Source: Raffaelea ambrosiae
Taxonomy: Eukaryota; Ascomycota; Sordariomycetes; Ophiostomatales; Ophiostomataceae
Assembly (NCBI GenBank): GCA_002778195.1
Contig: PCDI01000009.1
Coordinates: forward strand, 252,291-316,290
Length of the DNA stretch: 64,000 bases
Direction of reading: 5' to 3'
The position numbers and the translations under genes are program-made. This document shows, piece after piece, positions 1-11,770 of the stretch. Within the stretch, counting starts at the first letter, position 1; each line of letters opens with the position of its first letter. Under the pieces are notes generated by a model. That model had not been told where the DNA came from. It ran no database searches and worked only from the letters and a program-made list of their open reading frames with translations.

Positions 1-654
1 ACGCCCAGGATACAGCCCCCCAGCTCTGCGTGCTCTTTGTGCTCTTTGTGAGCTTGCCGGTAGTCTTGGGGGCTTTTCTGGGGAGGGGGGGTTGTTTCTA
101 GCTCTCACAGCTTGTTCCTTGTTGTAGCTCCTTGTTGTCTGGAAACAGCAGCTGCAGCAGTTCCCTGCGGCTTCTACCGTTCCCTGCGTGTCTCGCTTGT
201 CTCGTTTTCCTCGTGTCATCGCGCCTTGCGCGTCGCTTTATCTCCTCCACGACGGGCTTGGCCACAGATAGTCCCATCTGCGCCCTCGCCCTTTTTTAAT
301 ATATATATATATTACCCTACATCGGAGCTTGGTCAGGGCTGAAAGGACAGAGAGCCATACAGGAGAGCCAAGCTGTCCAACACACACACCTTACCGGTTT
401 TCCCTTCCCTTGTCCGTTCCTGGACTTGCCCTTGTTGTCCTCCCTTTGTCTCTCTGGGCTTGCTTTTTAACCTTATTATTTCTCCTCCTTTTCTTTTATT
501 CTCCCACCTTTCCCCTCTTCTGGCGGGATCGCTCTGCAGAGGCTTCACCTGCCTTCTACCGGTTTTTTGTTTTGTTTTGTTTTGCTTTTTTTTTTCTCTT
601 GCCTCGGCTGCTTTTCGATATCTACCTCCTCCCAACCCCTCCTTCTCCCCGGCC
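1..654. promoter_or_regulatory. Upstream region of the GH20 gene
   Basis: No gene is supported here. The stretch is strongly pyrimidine-rich over its last 250 bases, as is common for fungal promoters and 5' leaders. It holds an alternating TA run at about 299-312 that could act as a TATA-like element. A reading frame open from 460 joins the gene in frame, but its translation up to 655 is low-complexity hydrophobic sequence. The ATG at 655 is followed directly by a signal peptide, so that ATG is taken as the start. Confidence 0.4.
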
Positions 655-2604
655 ATGTTGCTGTCCCGACAGCTTCTCGCCTCCCTCGTGCTGGCAGTTG
701 CCAGCCCCGTCGCCGCCATCTGGCCCATCCCGGCGACCATCAGCACCGGCAACACGACTCTGCTGATCTACCAGAATATTGCCATCAGCTACAATGGAGC
801 GCCTGTATGCTGGACTTCTCCTTTCTCTCCTGCTTCCTCTGCGTCCTCCTGCTCCTGTCCTTTGCAGCTCTGCCCAGTGGCAGGAGAGGACGACGATGAC
901 GACGTCACAAACCAGAGACATCGTCGTCGTTCTCCCCGTCGTCCTCTGACCTCTCCCTCTTCCCCTCCTCCCGAGCAATGCGCCAATCCTAATGTGATTT
1001 TTGTTTCCGAGCCGCAGATCGCCTACACATATGGCTTCGAGCCCTACGACACCACCAACAGCTACCAGGTCGTGCAGGCCGGCGTCAGCCGTGCCCTGTC
1101 GGCCATCTTCCGCAACGGCCTCGTGCCGTGGAAGCTGATGAAGCGCAACACCGTCACCGACTTTGAGCCGAACCTGTTCCACAAGCACGGTCACGTCACC
1201 AAGCTCGTCATCACCCAAACCAGCAAGGACACTGCCTCCACCTTCAAACCGATGGCCGGCGACGTCGACGAGTCCTACAACCTGACGCTGAGCGAGGCCG
1301 GCGTGGCCAAGCTGACGGCCGTCTCCTCGGTCGGCGTGCTCCGCGGTCTCGAGACTTTTGTGCAGCTGTTCTACACCCACACGTCGGGTACGGCGTTCTA
1401 CACGACCATGGCGCCCGTCGCCATCCAAGACGCGCCGCAGTTTGCCCACCGCGGCGTGCTGCTGGACGTGGCGCGCAGCTTCTACGACGTGGACGACATT
1501 CTGCGCACCATCGACGCCATGGCCTGGAACAAGATGAGCCGCCTGCACCTGCACATGACCGACTCGCAGGCGTGGCCGCTGGAGCTGCCGTCGATGCCCG
1601 AGGTCTCGGCCAAGGGCGCCTATGCCACCCACCTGGTGTACACGGTCGACGACGTCGACACCATCCAGCGCTACGGCCAGGCTCGCGGCGTCGAGGTCTA
1701 CATCGAGATTGACATGCCGGGACATATCGGGTCCGTGGCACTCTCACACCCCGAGCTCATCGTCGCCTACGACGCCAAGCCGGTCGCCTGGTGGTGCGCC
1801 GAGCCGCCCTGCGGCGCCTTCAAGCTCAACGACACGGGCGTCTACAAGTTCCTGGAGACCATGTTCGACGACCTCCTGCCGCGCGTCAAGCCCTACTCGC
1901 CCTACTTCCACATGGGCGGCGACGAGCTCAATGCCAACGACTCCATGCTGGACCCGGGCGTCGGCAGCAACGACTCGGCCGTCCTGCAGCCGCTGCTGCA
2001 AAAGTTCATCGACGTCAACCACGCCATCGTGCGCTCGCACGGCCTGACACCCATGTGCTGGGAGGAGATCCCGCTCGACTGGAACGTGACCCTCGGCGAC
2101 GACGTCGTGGTGCAGCTGTGGCTCGGCGACGCGTCCATCAAGAAGGTCACGTCGGCCGGCCACAAGGCCATCGACAGCAACTACAACTACTGGTACCTGG
2201 ACTGCGGCCGCGGCGCGTGGACCCCGTATGGCCTCGACAACTTTGCCGCTGGCTTCCCGTTCACCTCGTGGTGCGACCCGTTCAAGAGCTGGATGCTGGT
2301 GTACTCGCACGACCCCGCCGACGGCCTGACTGCGAGCGAGGCTGAGCTGGTCCTGGGCGGCGAAGTGGCCGTCTGGAGCGAGGTGGTCGACGGTGTGTCG
2401 CTGGACGGCGTGCTGTGGCCCCGTGCCAGCGCTGCTTCCGAGGTGCTGTGGTCGGGCAACAAGCTGCCGGACGGAACCAACCGGAGCCTGATTGACGTGT
2501 CCCCGCGGCTGAACGAGATGCGGGAGCGGATGCTGAACCGGGGCGTCCTGGGCAACATTGCCCAGATGACCTGGTGCACACAGACAAACGGGTGTGAAGC
2601 TTAA
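655..2604 (+). CDS. Secreted beta-N-acetylhexosaminidase (GH20)
   Basis: Hydrolyses terminal beta-linked N-acetylhexosamine, chiefly chitobiose and chitin oligomers, outside the cell or in the wall. Proposed exons are 655-804 and 1018-2604, giving 578 aa. Residues 1-21 form a signal peptide ending near PVAA before IWPIP. An N-terminal hexosaminidase domain follows, with the family-typical run VSRALSAIFRNGLVPWK. The catalytic barrel carries HMGGDELN, with the Asp-Glu pair at about residues 352-353. Several NxS/T sequons fit secretion. The intron 805-1017 starts GTATGC, ends CAG and has a CTAAT branch site near 990. It is 213 nt with no stop, so a 649-aa unspliced reading is also open, but the extra 71 residues are acidic and Ser/Arg/Pro-rich and unlike the family. 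The family assignment is secure; the intron is inferred. Confidence 0.93.
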   Translation: MLLSRQLLASLVLAVASPVAAIWPIPATISTGNTTLLIYQNIAISYNGAPVCWTSPFSPASSASSCSCPLQLCPVAGEDDDDDVTNQRHRRRSPRRPLTSPSSPPPEQCANPNVIFVSEPQIAYTYGFEPYDTTNSYQVVQAGVSRALSAIFRNGLVPWKLMKRNTVTDFEPNLFHKHGHVTKLVITQTSKDTASTFKPMAGDVDESYNLTLSEAGVAKLTAVSSVGVLRGLETFVQLFYTHTSGTAFYTTMAPVAIQDAPQFAHRGVLLDVARSFYDVDDILRTIDAMAWNKMSRLHLHMTDSQAWPLELPSMPEVSAKGAYATHLVYTVDDVDTIQRYGQARGVEVYIEIDMPGHIGSVALSHPELIVAYDAKPVAWWCAEPPCGAFKLNDTGVYKFLETMFDDLLPRVKPYSPYFHMGGDELNANDSMLDPGVGSNDSAVLQPLLQKFIDVNHAIVRSHGLTPMCWEEIPLDWNVTLGDDVVVQLWLGDASIKKVTSAGHKAIDSNYNYWYLDCGRGAWTPYGLDNFAAGFPFTSWCDPFKSWMLVYSHDPADGLTASEAELVLGGEVAVWSEVVDGVSLDGVLWPRASAASEVLWSGNKLPDGTNRSLIDVSPRLNEMRERMLNRGVLGNIAQMTWCTQTNGCEA

Positions 2605-5600
2605 GAGTTGGGAGTGGGGGGGGGGACTGGGAGCGTGGAGATGGGAGAGTGAGATGGAAACGACCTGGAAAACAAAAATGTAAACTAGATGGGAACGCCG
2701 GGGTAGTTGGAGGATCCGAGACGATGGAATGACGGAGAAGATGGGTCTGGACGAACGTGGCATATTCCCAACAAAAATGAAATGTGGCATTATAATGAGA
2801 AAGCCAAAACATGTTGAAAAAATTTAAAAATAAAAAATAAAAAATAAAGGAACTTTCCGCGAAACCCTTCTCAAGATGCATCAACAACAGGCAGGCAGCC
2901 GCCATTGTACTTGCACGACAGGCACATGTTTCTCAACAACGCACAAACGAACGCCAACAAACGTACGTAGTCCTGCATTAGGCAACAAACAAAAAAACCC
3001 CAACTTATGATGCTAGATCGTCACTTACACCAAGTCATGCGGAAGCTAGACGAAGATGATCGACAAAGGAAAGCATCGATCAGAAGGAAAGTGTGGACCA
3101 AGAGAGAAGTTACAACGACAGATCAACAAGTTGAGCCACAGGAAGAAGATATCAGCAAGGAAAGAAGTCGCAATGATAGGTCGACACGCTGAGCCACAAG
3201 ACGCGACAATCCCTCCAAGCGTGAACCACAAGCTTAGTTCCACGGGAAGTGATTGAATTAACAAAAGAACGTTAAAACTCCAACAGGGTAATAGATAAGC
3301 CACGAAGACATGGGAGATTGCCGCGTCGCAATCTAAGCCGTAGCCGCGACGCCAACAACATAATAGTACGAGTAGACAGCCAGATCCTCTTGCCGCGCAT
3401 GTACGCAAGGAAACGATATGCGTAGGGGAGTAGTAAATGATAAGCTTCCATGGAAATGGGCTCTTCCGACTTGTAGCAGCAGGACGCTTCCGAAGAATAG
3501 AACCATTTTTTTTAGCAATAGGTACTAGAGGCAAGGGGGCAATGGGGTCTACGAGCAATACTAAATCGCCAATTGTCCAAGAGACGTAGAAAACTGATCC
3601 CGTGGGACTCATTCGCCGGGGGTGTGGGAGGAGGCCCAAGAGGAGACGGAAACTTAGGGCAGACGATCCGAAGGGAAGCATGCGTCTGGAATCCAGAGCC
3701 TATGAGGTCAGCCTGCCTCTGGTGCTCTGTATAACGGCACCGCAGATCTGCAAGGCGACGCAGACTTTTTGTTTCGCAAAGCAAGGCTAATGAGTGTGCA
3801 CTGTGATGGTCTCGGCCCATCGTATTTATGCAGAGGCCCTCTTTATAGTTACTGTGCATTGGAGGATTCTGCATCTCCTGGATGACTGTTGCATTTTACG
3901 GCTCTCACATGTCAAAAGTTGCTGCGTAGCGCGCATCTTTCTCCACGTCACTGGAACAATGTACGAAGAATCTACGCAGGTGCTTCTGTTATTATGTATG
4001 TACACCCAGCCTGTGCATGCCATAGCATCGTGGCATCAATCAAAAAGGACCCGTGCCTTGCCCAAAGCGGAGGCTCGTTGCCGGATCCGTGCAAGAGACC
4101 AATCTTGAAATATCTGTGAAAGGTATACTATGAAAAGAAACCCCTTTGTTCGCATGTCAGAGAGAGCACACGTGTGTTTTAGATGGGGCAGTCCCGGAAA
4201 CCACACGGGCACACGCGGATTGCGGGTCACGATAATGGGTCCCGGGGAGGGATGAAAGAGACGGGGAGAGGATAAATAAAAGTCGACAGAGATCACAGTC
4301 CGACTCCCTGACACGAAGGCGGGTTAGCGCGTATCATCGTAATCGCCGTTCACGATGCATTGGGGGATGCAGCATGCAGGGCCAAGTACACCGTAGACAA
4401 TCAGCCGGCTCGCCCGGCCAGGGCTTGTGTGTTCGGGACATCGAATCAGATGGCGTGCAGAGCGAAACATGGTCCTGTATGACCCTCGCAGAAGTATCAC
4501 GAAGTATTAAAACGGCATACGAGCCCGGTATTGAGGTGGCAGAGACGGCAGCATCGTAATGGATTTCTTTTTTTTTTTTTGGCCTGTTTGCCTTAGTTTG
4601 TGTTAGTGGCCCTGGCCTGGCTTCTCAGAAGCCTTTCCAGCCGCGCTGCCCCATTTTTCTTCTCTTATCTAGGCGCACTCACAACAGTTTCTTATCTAGC
4701 CTCTCATTGCGGGGGCGCCCTACCCCCGCTGGAATAGACGTCATCGACCATTCACATGCTCGGAAATTGACTTCTGTTGCCCAGAAGGGCAAGACAAGGC
4801 GTTCGCGCGTAGACGTTCGTTCCTTCCCCCAACGCCTAACTAACAGTAATACAGAGTAACTAATCAGGAGCCGCCAGTCGCAGACAATGTGGAGGTGGCC
4901 CAAAAAAAATAAACGCTTCTTTTTTTGGTTCACAACATAGTTGATCCTGCTTTTTCTTTTTTTTTTTCCATCGTCGGCCTTCTCGCCTTTGTATGCGTGG
5001 TTCCCTTCTCACCGTTCCCTTGATGTCATGCGCCTTCTCCTCTACACCCTCCCTCCCCAAATTCCTCGCCGCCACGCTGGCTGGCCATCCTCTTAGCTTT
5101 TGGGGTACAAAGGACACAAAAGATACAAAAGATACAAAAGATGCAAAAAACACAAAAAACACAAAAAACACAAACGATACAAGGATACAGAGATACTAAC
5201 TAGCTAGTATTGTACATGCAACACACAACATAGCACACAGATCGTCATTGCTCGCTCCCGTCTGGCTTTCCTTTTTCATCCTTCGTTCCCCGCAGTTGTT
5301 ACTACTGTAATGAAGCCTCTTCCTCTCCCTCTCCTCCCTCTCCTCCTGGCCACTCTTGTTTGCCGCCGTGCTTCCCCCCTCCCCTTTCAATATGGCCTTA
5401 CCCCATTTCCGTTGAGTTCAAAGCAAATTTGACATGTGGAAGTGCGCAACAGGTTTTGGCTTCGCAGCTCCGGCCAACGAGTCACAACGTGTCATTTTGT
5501 CAGGACCATCGCGGGCAGATTGTGGATTGCGAATCTGGCAAACATTCGGTCCATCTGGACGCTTGTTTGGGGGTTTTTTTTGGGTTTTTTTTTTGGATTT

Positions 5601-6946
5601 CTTCTTGCTCTTGGCATGCGTCATGTATAGTTAATACATGGCATATCGTTTTGGGTGTGCTTTCTGCTCATCCTTTTTTCTTTTTTTTGGCCCACAGACT
5701 GTGCGGGAAATCGAGACTGCTATGAGACTGGCACATGGAGAAAAGAAACATGTCTATCAATCTGTTTGAGTATTTCCGCCTCTCTTGTATTGTCGCTGGC
5801 TATTTCTGCTTGTTCTTGTTGTACAATGCTCCATCGTCCATCCTTCTCCTGGGTTGGTCAGCCCCCAGCACCCCTCCCTGTCCGTTGCCACGCATATCTT
5901 GTGCGAGTCACTTTACTTTCTGCCCGTTTGTGGGTGTCTCGGAAGCTTTTTTTTCTTCAGCCCCAGTCCGTCCTTTCCCAGTCCCAAGCTAAGGTCACAG
6001 CACAGGGACAACCGGAACGGGTCTCACAAACAGGACGTGGGATGGCATCCTAGTCCAGAAGCGGTGATGGCGCAGAGCCAGAAGAAAGGAAAGACCAAAA
6101 CAAAAGAAATTAAACGAGAGACACATGAGTTGTTTGGGTCAAAGGGGGTAGGGCAGGATGGCCAGACGAGAAGGGGCCCTGCGAAGCAACAGCAAGCGAC
6201 AAGAGCGGCAAGAACAACTAACTAGTTACAAGCCAACAAGCACCAACAAGAAGACAAAAAAAAAGGAGGCCACTTGGGGCGACGATCCCCCCCCCCCCCC
6301 TTCTCTCCCACGGGCCAAAACCCGGGGAAACACATGATAGTCTTCTGGCCAATGTCCTGGCCCGACAGGTCTAGCGCCCAATGCTCCCTTGCATGAGTGC
6401 TGGTCGTGTCAACTCTCATGGCCAACCGTTCCCAGTGCGAGGAACTAATAGTTAGAGTCCCTTGTCCTCGTACTCACACTCGATTTCCCAGGCTCCCGCC
6501 TTCATCAGTGCGAGCGTGTAAGTGTTTAAAAAGATTCGACGACTCCCACCCCTCTCCATCCTCCCTTTCTTTCTTTTTTCTCTCTTCCTTAGTTTGAATT
6601 CTTCATCCTCTCATAATTTCATCCCCCCNCCCCCCCCCCACGCTCCTTCGTCTTCTTCACATCAGCCGTTTTGACATCTACACGCAATCCCTTACTTCTG
6701 CCAACTCATTGTGGAACATCTTGTTCCTGTGTCTGGGCTTGATAACGGTTGATTGGACTGTCCCTTTGTGTGTGCGTGTGTGTGTCCAAGACAGAAAGCC
6801 ACACTCGTGTTCCTCCGTATTGCCACATATACAGTCCCTTTGTCTCGGATCTGGTATCACTTGGTTGTCATTTTCTTTATATATACCCTTATTCCCGCAT
6901 ACCCTCTAACCCTCTTTTTGCCTGACCGCATCACATCGCTCTCAAA
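2605..6946. other. Intergenic region, no supported gene (4.3 kb)
   Basis: Between the GH20 gene and the P450 gene I find only short, compositionally odd frames without family signatures. Visible content: A-rich tracts at about 2815-2850, a degenerate tandem repeat at 5106-5192, G/T homopolymer runs at 5570-5602, a C run at 6289-6300, and a C run interrupted by an N at 6626-6640. The last 450 bases are pyrimidine-rich and probably hold the P450 promoter and leader. A 211-codon minus-strand frame at 3046-3681 was considered and not accepted. Confidence 0.5.
5106..5192. repeat. Degenerate 9-bp tandem repeat (AAAAGATAC type)
   Basis: Successive copies of AAAGGACAC, AAAAGATAC, AAAAGATGC and AAAAAACAC follow each other, ending in ACGATACAAGGATACAGAG. 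The array is intergenic and shows replication-slippage-like drift between adjacent units. No coding role is apparent. Confidence 0.8.
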
Positions 6947-8780
6947 ATGGGTATCATCGAAGAAGTGCTCGTCATCTGGAAGGGCATGTCGTGGAGCGAG
7001 GCGGGCAGCCTGTTCCTCGCCCTCTTCACGCTCTTCTACGGCGCCTACCGCCTGAACGACTACATCCTCCTCCGCCGCACCGGCGGCGATTATGCGCCCA
7101 AGCGCACCGGCATCCTGCCCTTTGGCATCGATCTGATCTTCACCACCATTCTCGCGGCCGCCCAGAACCGCAACCAGGATGTCTGGGCCGAGGCCTTTGA
7201 GTACGTCCGCAGCCACACCGTCGAGTTCCGCGTCCTGGGCGAGCGCGTCATCTTCACCGAGGAGCCCGACAACATCAAGGCCATCCTGGCCACCCAGTTC
7301 GGCGACTACGGCAAGGGCCAGTCCTTCCACCAGGAATGGAAGGAATTCCTGAACGACAGCATCTTCACCACCGACGGGCCCAAGTGGCAGTCCAGCCGCC
7401 AGCTCCTCCGCCCCCAGTTCGTCAAGGACCGCGTCTCCGACCTCGAGATCTTTGAGCAGCACCTGGACGTTCTCTTCACGGCCATGGCTGCCGGCGGCGA
7501 GGCCTCTGCTGCCGCCGCTGCCTGGGAGGCCAAGCGCACCAACCGCAAGCTGTACAACGACGTCTACTACATCACCGGCCGCCAGGTGGACATGTGCGAC
7601 TTGTTCTACCGCTACACCCTGGACGTCGCCACCGACTTTTTGCTCGGCAAGGATACCGAGTCTCTGATGTAGGTGTTTGGTACCTTTTGAACCACCCCCG
7701 TTGATTCCACCCCCTTTGATTCCACCCCCTTTGATTCCACTCCCATTGATTCCTATACATACCCCCCCCCAACCCCAATATCCATATCTCCTCTGGACCA
7801 ACTAACACTTACCTCCCTCCCCCAGCACCCCTAAGCAAGACTTTGCCCTCGCCTTTAACGAGGTCCAGCACATCCAGGGCCTTATCACCCGCGTCGGCCC
7901 TGCCAGCAACCTCATCCCCCGTGGCAAGTACCGCAAGGCCATCAAGGTCCTGGAGAAGTACACCCAGCCCTTCATTGACAAGGCCCTGGCCCTGCCCCCC
8001 GACGAGCTCGACAAGGCCAGCGCCTCGGCCGGCGGCGCAGGCGGCCGCTTCACGTTCCTGCACGAGCTGGCCCGCTTCACCCGCGACCCCCAGGTGCTGC
8101 GCGACCAGATCTTTGCCGTCCTGCTCGCCGGCCGCGACACCACGGCAGGCACGCTGTCCTGGATGTTCTACGAGCTCGCCCGCCACCCGGCCGTCGTCGA
8201 GAAGCTGCGCGAGGAGATCCGCGAGTGGGTGGGCGTCGAGGGCGACCCGACCGGCAAGGAGGTGCGTCTGCCCACGTACCACGACCTCAAGTCCATGAAG
8301 TACCTGCAGCACGTCATCAGCGAGACCCTGCGGCTGTACCCGGCCGTGCCCTTCAACCTGCGCATCGCCCTCAAGGACTGCACCCTGCCCAAGGGCGGCG
8401 GCCCCGACGGCACCCTGCCCGTGGCCGTGCGCGCCGGCACCCGCATCGGCTACTCCACCCTGCTGATGCAGCGGCGCCCCGACCTGTACCCGCCGCACCT
8501 GCCGGGCTCCATGGAGTTCTGCCCGGAGCGGTGGGACCACTGGCAGCCGAAGCCGTGGCAGTACATTCCCTTCAACGGCGGCCCGCGCATCTGCCTGGGC
8601 CAGCAGTTTGCGCTCACCGAGATGGGCTATGTGCTGGTGCGCTTCTTCCAGCGCTTTGAGCGCGTTGTCAGCCACATGGAGAGCATCGACGGTGGCGAGC
8701 CGACGCTGCGCGCGGACATTGTGCTGCAGCCCAACGACGGCGTCAAGGTGTCGTTTTACGGCCCCAACCGGGTGTACTAA
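6947..8780 (+). CDS. Cytochrome P450, CYP52/CYP539-like
   Basis: A membrane-bound haem monooxygenase. CYP52-clan enzymes typically hydroxylate the terminal carbon of alkanes and fatty acids; the substrate here is inferred from family only. Exons 6947-7668 and 7826-8780 give 558 aa. The N-terminus (GSLFLALFTLFYGAYRL) is the probable ER anchor. The oxygen-binding I-helix motif AGRDTT is at residues 342-347, the ExxR pair (ETLR) at 407-410, and the haem loop FNGGPRICLGQQFALTE places the cysteine ligand at residue 497. The intron 7669-7825 (GTAGGT...CCCAG, branch AACTAAC) splices SL to TPKQDF through a split isoleucine codon and contains a 15-bp tandem repeat. The next gene is transcribed towards it, so the two 3' ends face each other. 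Confidence 0.93.
7702..7753 (+). repeat. 15-bp tandem repeat inside the P450 intron
   Basis: Unit TGATTCCACCCCCTT is repeated about three times with drift to TGATTCCACTCCCAT, then a partial copy. It occupies the middle of the 157-nt intron, clear of the donor at 7669 and the branch site near 7800. Confidence 0.85.
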
Positions 8781-9860
8781 GCGACGAGGAGATGGCCTGG
8801 AAAAGGACGTCTTTTAGAAAAAAAAAAGAAAAAAAAAGAAAAAAAAAGGGGGGGGGGCGTTCTCTGGACAAAGATGCCGCACCGCGAGTCATGACCAGCC
8901 CGCAAACGGTTGGAGAGACGAGACACAAACAGAGGCACAATGGAAGAAGAAAGAAAAACAGAAGAGAAAACGGAAGAAATAAAAAGGAAACAAGAGAGAA
9001 AGTGTCTGGAGACAAGGAACCTTTCCTTTTCCTGCTGGGGCTGCCCATGGCATGGATCGCACGCATATTTTCCCCCCTTTTGCATGTTGACCGTTTTTTT
9101 CTTTCATGATGAACGAATTATTGGGTAGCCCTTGGTGTTCTTTGAGCACTACATCCAATCTATATTGGGGTGTGTGTTGATTTTCATTCTGTTATGTTTT
9201 TTCTTTTTTTTTTTTTGAATATTTTTGAATATTTTCCTTTTTTTTCTCAGATGCTACATTTCCCAAGTTGTAGTTTTTCGTGGTATTTGCCTTTGCTTGC
9301 TTTCGGCCCCCTTTACCCCTTCACAGGAGGAAGAAAGAAGAGACTGACACCGTCGCAACAGCAAGGTGTGTTTGATTGGTTGCGTAGCCTGGTCAAAGTC
9401 TCGTCCCTACGTCACCAAAGAAAGGAATAATAAAAAACCTGTTCCCCTCGACGATGAGAGTCACTTTTAGTAACATGCCTTTAGAATGCAACAAATACTC
9501 CATCACGACTCTGGACCGTGAGCACCCACTTCTTATACGTCCATGAATGTTTGCGGTGCTTGTTTATTGACATCGATTACCAACTTCCTCAGGCCTGTTT
9601 TCTTAAAAAAATCTCGTCCAATGCGATACGTCCATTATGCCCCCAGACTTCCCTTAGTTACCTGCTTTTGTGCTTTCCATTCCTATCCTAATTTTTGCGC
9701 AGTCATGCCCTAATGCAAACTTTGTGTTATATGCCAATGCCTTGTATGCATGTGTCTGTACGCATGTGTCTGTATGCATATGTATGGTCCCCATACGTCA
9801 TTAGGCCCCTCCTTTGTTTGGGGGGTGGGGAGGGGTTGTCCCTCTCCCAGCGGGTGGTGT
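8781..9860. other. Convergent 3' intergenic region
   Basis: Holds the facing 3' untranslated regions of the P450 and aminotransferase genes. Visible content is a homopurine run with A and G tracts at 8816-8858, a second purine-rich stretch near 8935-9005, a T-rich tract at 9196-9250 and repeated TGTATGCATGTG-like alternating runs at 9744-9786. No gene is supported. Confidence 0.5.
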
Positions 9861-11770
9861 CTACAATTTGAAGCTATCGCGGACAGCTTCACCGAACCGG
9901 CGGATGGCCTCGCTCATGGCCTCGTGGGTCGCCGAGGCATAGGTTGCGCGGAAGAACAGGCCTGCCAGCGGCTCGTCCGGGTCGGCAGCAAACCACGAGC
10001 CGCGGGCCACCAGGGCGCCCTTCTCGATGCAGGCGTCGAAGATTTCTTCCTCGATCTCGACAATGCTCCGCTTGCCGTGGTCGGGGTGTTTTGTGTGGTC
10101 GACATTGAGCCAGAGCTGTGTTGGGTTAGTATGAGAGAACAAGAACAACAAGAACAAAGACACACTACGAGAATAGAACAAAACGAGAACAGAACAAAAC
10201 GAGAATAGAACAAAGCCAAAATCACATCCGCCACAGGGTATATACAACTCACAAACATGCCTGTCCGCGGCGGCGTCCAGGAGACGACGTCCTTGGGCAG
10301 GTGGTCCTCGCACGCATCCAGCAGGGCATTCCGGCGCTGCGTGTACGAGTGCTGCAGACTGGCCAGCCAGTTCAGCCACCCCTGGTGGCCCCAGGTCTCG
10401 ACGACCTGGTACAGCACGGCCTGGGAAATGCCCGCGGGGCCCTGGTTGCACGTCTCGCCGTGGCGCATGAAGCGCTCGCAGATCTGCTCCGAGGCGGTGA
10501 TCCAGCCGACGCGCGAGCCGGGCACCAGGACCTTGGAGAACGAGTCCATGCGCATCACGCGGCCGTCGACGTCGATGCTGACGAGGGTGGGCACCAGCGA
10601 GTCCAGAAAGGCCTCGGCAGACGCCGGCACGGCGTAGGTGCTGGTGCTGCTGTTGTCGCCGGCACGCGTGCGCTCGTACGCGGGCATCTGCAGATAGTAG
10701 TACGGCTCGTCCTCGAAAATGTAGACGTCGTGCTTGCTGCAGACGTCGTAGATGGCCTGGCGGCGGGCGGTGCCCTGGGTGGCGCCCGTGGGGTTCTGCC
10801 CGCTGGGCACGGTGTAGAGGACGTGCGGCTTGGGGGTGCCGCCGCGCTTCTCGACGTCCCAGTGGGTGAGCAGGTCGTCCAGGGCGTCGGGCCGCAGGCC
10901 CTCGGCGTCGATGGGCACGCCGACGACGCGGATGCCCAGGGGGGCGGCCGTCTCGAGCGCCGACGAGAAGCTGAAGGCCTCGGTCAGCAGGGCGTCGCCG
11001 CGGGCGCGGTCGCAGAAGATGCGCAGGGCCTGCTCGAGGGCGCCGGTGCTGCCGACGGTCAGACAGACGCTCCAGTCGGCGTAGCGCGGGCGGTTGACCA
11101 GCTCCGTGTGCTCGGCGACCCAGCGCAGGAGCTGGGCCGTGCCGGCCGACTGGCCGTAGTTGAGCGCAATCGAGAGGTCGTACTCGGGCTGGGGCTCGCC
11201 GTTTGCCGGCGGCCGCGTCGTGCCGTACTTGCCCATGGTCACCGTGACGCCGCCGTCGGCCGAGGCGGCGGCCGCCTCGGAGAAGTCGGTCGGCCCGGCC
11301 GGCACGCGCACGCTCAGCGACTCGATGGGGAAGTTCTCGGACGACGGCAGCCCGCCGCCCAGCGAGATCATGCCCGGCTTCTTGAGGTGCTTGGCCGCCG
11401 ACTTGAGCACACACGGCCCGCGCGCCGCGCTCTCGGCGCTCAGCATGTGGTCCCACCGCTTGGCCTTGGGCAGCTCGCGCCAGTTGGGCGACGTCTTGAA
11501 CGAGTCGACGTCGGCAATGGCGGCCACGCCGGCCACCAGCCGGCCGTCCCGCTTCCGCCGGGCCAGGATGTCGTCGATCGTGATCCGCACGGGCTCGGGG
11601 CCGTTGGCCGAGGTGCTCGGTCCGGCCGCCGGCACGGCTTCGGCTTCTTCCGTCCCCGGTTCAGCGGCCGCCGGCGGCGAGGCCGACCACTGCTGCTTGG
11701 TCGTCTGGGCGACCCGCACGGGGCTGGCCGGCTGGCATTGGGCGGTGGCGCCGTCTTGCAGGATCGCCAT
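9861..11770 (-). CDS. aro8: Aromatic/aminoadipate aminotransferase, Aro8 type (PLP, fold type I)
   Basis: Transfers amino groups between aromatic amino acids, kynurenine or 2-aminoadipate and 2-oxo acids, using pyridoxal phosphate. Exons 11770-10253 and 10115-9861 give 590 aa. The spliced junction reads GMF-LWLNVDH. Visible family marks are MISLGGGLPSSENFP near the N-terminus, the PSGQNPTG cofactor-pocket motif, IFEDEPYYYLQ, and DSFSKVLVPGSRVGW with the Schiff-base lysine at residue 413. The intron 10116-10252 is phase 0 (GTGAGT...CACAG, branch ACTAAC) and carries a 16-bp tandem repeat. The ATG at 11770 is the first in-frame ATG. About 38 further codons upstream, to a TTG at 11887, stay open and read like a mitochondrial presequence. 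Substrate preference within the Aro8/Aro9 family cannot be told from sequence. Confidence 0.93.
10155..10213 (-). repeat. 16-bp tandem repeat inside the aminotransferase intron
   Basis: On the plus strand the unit is GAGAATAGAACAAAAC, present about three times with a T/C variant and a partial last copy (AACAAAGCC). It fills the middle of the 137-nt intron. Confidence 0.85.

Noticed and set aside
3046..3681. 211-codon minus-strand frame with hydrophobic stretches
   Set aside because: No recognisable family, non-GC-biased codons unlike neighbouring genes, overlapping open frames in other phases, and no plausible start or intron structure.
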